From Parasitella parasitica (lineage: Eukaryota; Mucoromycota; Mucoromycetes; Mucorales; Mucoraceae), in NCBI GenBank assembly GCA_025201805.1, contig MU619398.1, positions 1 to 21,956 of the forward strand: 21,956 nucleotides of DNA, written 5' to 3'. This document shows positions 20,110 to 21,956 of this stretch, piece by piece. Each line of letters opens with the position of its first letter. Position 1 is the stretch's first letter. The position numbers and the translations under genes were made by a program. The notes beneath the pieces are model-generated. The model was not told the DNA's origin and did no database searches. It worked only from the letters and a program-made list of their open reading frames with translations.

Positions 20110-20320
20110 TGTTATGTCAAAAGTCTGATAAAATAAATCTGCCAAAGAATTACACCTTTATTCATAATACATCTCTCGATGTATTATATACACATTCATT
20201 ACACTAGGGTTCTACTGTCTAGCTGCATAATGTAAATCATGACTACCCATGATTTACTGTAAGACCCTGGGACTGATCTGAGATCCTGATGTGAGACCTT
20301 GCCATGTTATTGATATAACA
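20110..20320 (-). mobile_element. LTR-A copy 2, solo LTR with 5-bp TSD
   Basis: This is the reverse complement of 1-211 with one difference (210/211 identical) and the same TGTTAT...ATAACA ends. Flanking CAATA repeats on both sides show it as an independent insertion into an older LTR-B copy. The absence of internal retrotransposon sequence makes it a solo LTR or a short non-autonomous element. The near-identity to copy 1 means both are recent or homogenised. Confidence 0.88.
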
Positions 20321-20325
20321 CAATA
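20321..20325. repeat. Target-site duplication CAATA, right
   Basis: This is the second copy of the 5-bp duplication flanking LTR-A copy 2. Confidence 0.85.
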
Positions 20326-20478
20326 TAATTTAGTAGGTTCACATCCATAATCATTCACCCTTGGAAAACTAGTATAAAAAGATAGTTTTTAATTGATATT
20401 TTGATGAGTTTCATCTAAAAAATAAATAACAGTTTTAAAAAGTATTTTTTATATATTTTTTACTGGCAATTTCACACA

Positions 20479-21139
20479 TACAATTACCTGCTGCGTGCAG
20501 TAAATTTGAAAGATTTACGAAATAAAAAAAAAGTAAAAATAAAAGCGATATGAAATTACAATTATAATTAAGTTTGGGGTTCTTTATTATAAAAGTATAC
20601 TGATCTTTTATCTAGAGAAAAACATCTTAGTATTTATAGGATTTGAATTGTTGTATATCAGTTCTTATGAATGAAGCATTGATCCTAGAGTCAATGCGTT
20701 AATTTGTCGTTGTTTAATTTCAGGTTTTAAGGAGAAGCAAATTATGCTGAATGCTTTCACCATTGATGGAGATTTGCGTAACATTGGTTGGCCGTGTTAG
20801 GATGACTATCGTCATACTTTAGTTATTCTGTTAAAGATATCCTTATCTAGAATGATGGGAAAAACTCATTGAATGACACGAGCTGCCATAATTGATATCT
20901 TTGTCATTATTATTCTTATTCTGAATGTCTATTGTGTAAGGGAAAGCACTTTGATCAGGAGTGTTTTCCTTCACACGACATTCATTGATAAGGTCTTAAA
21001 TTGTATTTGTAATTCGATTTGATTTATATGACTTAATATGTTAAGCGAACTCGAATGGCATGAAATGACTATGCGTGACATTTGAGTCTTATTTTATTTT
21101 TTTAGTTACTTGCTTTTAGTTATACCATTCCATTGCAGC
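20479..21139. other. AT-rich intergenic with one weak coding-like fragment
   Basis: At about 20725-20802 (+) an acceptor-like TTTCAG is followed, in one frame, by FKEKQIMLNAFTIDGDLRN, then IGWPC and a stop. The same frame resumes with DDYRHTLVILL. This reads like a decayed exon, but no family is recognised. A hairpin lies at 20934-20976. No intact gene is present. Confidence 0.4.
20934..20976. other. 17-bp imperfect inverted repeat
   Basis: 20934-20950 and 20960-20976 pair over 17 bp with three mismatches that become G-U pairs in RNA read from the plus strand, around a 9-nt loop. Its function is unknown. Confidence 0.55.
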
Positions 21140-21384
21140 TTATTCCTTGTCATTGTATACAGAGAATTCCCAATCTAATAATTGCTTAATCTCATCATGC
21201 CTTTCTGGCACAACAATATGGGGGCAGCAGATAGATCAACTAAGATCTGCTTTACTAATTCAATATGATGTGTGAAAGACTGCCAGTAATTCACATCACC
21301 ATAATGTTGGTTAACTCGCTCAGTACCTGAAATAAGCTATTATTGAAGTTGTTGCAGTAGCAAATGTAGTTGATTCATGTCCAT
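21140..21384 (-). pseudogene. Decayed coding fragment, family unknown
   Basis: On the minus strand a frame from the ATG at 21384 reads MDMNQLHLLLQQLQ, then two stops (TAATAG), then continues in the same frame as GTERVNQHYGDVNYWQSFT and HHIELVKQILVDLSAAP. At a C5 run (21220-21224) the frame is lost; one more C would continue it as HIVVPERHDEIKQLLDWEFS and on to a TAA at 21140-21142. The composition is protein-like and unlike the flanking AT-rich DNA. The stops and the single-base shift indicate decay. I do not recognise the family; a transposon-borne or multi-copy lineage-specific protein is possible. Confidence 0.5.
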
Positions 21385-21746
21385 AATTGTAGATTATCAG
21401 TCATGGTTGGTAGAATATATTTTTTATAAATTTAAAATTTAAAAAAATATGAAGCAGTTATTCGACAAAGTTGAAACAAGAGCACAAGCTACTCTAATGT
21501 AGAGCAAGTATATTTATATAATTTCGAGTTGATTGCGTTGCTGACTGTCGAGAAAATTTGTTTTTTGTTGAAGTGAAAGTTTTTCATTAGGATATGGTGG
21601 TAAAAAGTGCAGAAAAAATCAAGGAAATGCGGGTATAGCTCAGTTTAAGATTGAATTTTTATTAATAGTATCTAATGCATTAATCGATATGATCATAGGT
21701 TGCTATACTAAGAGAATCTATTACAATAAAAAAGTTTATAACTAGG
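21385..21746. other. Gene-free stretch with a tRNA 5'-half-like string
   Basis: The string at 21629-21650 (GCGGGTATAGCTCAGTTTAA and two more bases) resembles a tRNA acceptor 5' strand plus D-arm/A-box. No matching acceptor 3' strand, anticodon arm or B-box follows, so no tRNA gene is called. The rest is AT-rich with nothing recognisable. Confidence 0.4.
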
Positions 21747-21878
21747 ATGTCAGATCCATTCAGGTATCATCGGGATGATAACAAGAAAGGAAATGCATAC
21801 TCGATCGTCGGAATAAACTTGAAAAAAGTTGTAATGTCAGGAAAAAGGAGTACGGGAAAAAAGATGAAGGAAGGCTGA
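21747..21878 (+). CDS. Possible 43-aa basic frame, or remnant exon
   Basis: ATG to TGA encodes a Lys/Arg-rich 43-residue peptide starting MSDPFRYHRDDNKKGNAYSI and containing GINLKKVVMSGKRSTGKK. It is less AT-rich than its surroundings, which suggests coding origin, but no family is recognised. It may be a first exon of a gene that continues past the window, or a fragment related to the decayed sequence at 21140-21384. Confidence 0.25.
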   Translation: MSDPFRYHRDDNKKGNAYSIVGINLKKVVMSGKRSTGKKMKEG

Positions 21879-21956
21879 TAGAGAAGTTGTCGTGTATGAT
21901 CACAGTGCAATAGAGGAGACCTCGACCGGCATACAGCAGCACAAACAAAACTAACA

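Larger units (their letters stand above)
19645..20478 (+). mobile_element. LTR-B copy split by LTR-A
   Basis: The copy starts TGTGTGATGGAGTACAATTA and may end CAATTTCACACA, making 7-bp terminal inverted repeats TGTGTGA/TCACACA. The body is interrupted at 20105-20325 by LTR-A plus its duplicated CAATA. Without the insert it is about 620 bp, close to the copy at 18888. GTATAAAAAG near 20371 corresponds to the TATA region. The 5-bp flanks (GCCAT and TACAA) differ. The right end is less certain than the left. Confidence 0.55.

Noticed and set aside
1-20320. Whole 20.3 kb as one giant inverted-repeat transposon carrying nine genes
   Set aside because: The right LTR-A has its own 5-bp TSD inside another LTR, so it is an independent insertion; the genes are ordinary conserved fungal genes.
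18888-20478. Two direct LTR-B copies as the ends of one full retrotransposon
   Set aside because: Only 184 bp lie between them, the LTRs are strongly diverged, and no primer site, purine tract or matching TSD is visible.

Overview
This is nuclear DNA of an AT-rich, intron-dense fungus. Fungal families (VID27, three KRE2/MNT1-type mannosyltransferases of GT15, a SEC9/SNAP-25 t-SNARE, ERV2), about 37 inferred introns of 48-82 nt and abundant LTR debris fit an early-diverging lineage, most likely Mucoromycota/Mucorales. The taxon is inferred from gene content and style; no marker gene was read.

Layout. 1-2005 is repeat country: a 211-bp TG...CA element (called LTR-A here) starts at base 1, followed by two degenerate LTR-like copies of a second family (LTR-B). 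2322-17948 is a compact gene island of nine spliced genes: ERV2 (+), an unrecognised polyQ/acidic protein (+), VID27 (-), GT15 mannosyltransferase 1 (-), GT15 2 (+), GT15 3 (+), RPN1 (+), a SEC9-like t-SNARE (-) and an aldo-keto reductase (+). 18888-20478 is repeat country again: two LTR-B copies, the second split by an inverted, 210/211 identical copy of LTR-A with a 5-bp target-site duplication. 20479-21956 holds no intact gene, only coding-like fragments and small structures.

Function. All nine genes look like intact cellular genes. ERV2, the three mannosyltransferases and the t-SNARE belong to the secretory pathway (ER disulfide formation, Golgi mannosylation, exocytic fusion). RPN1 is a proteasome base subunit, VID27 is a conserved fungal/plant protein of unclear role, and the reductase is a soluble NADPH enzyme. 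The sequence gives no evidence of a co-regulated cluster except that the three mannosyltransferases are adjacent paralogues. Exon boundaries were inferred by hand from GT/AG (one GC/AG) signals, reading phase and family conservation.

I found no clear new multi-gene system. The best leads are a mannosyltransferase paralogue with Gln at the candidate catalytic Glu, the hairpin-rich inverted LTR-A pair flanking the island, a convergent gene pair with 6 bp between stops, and a decayed coding fragment near the right end.
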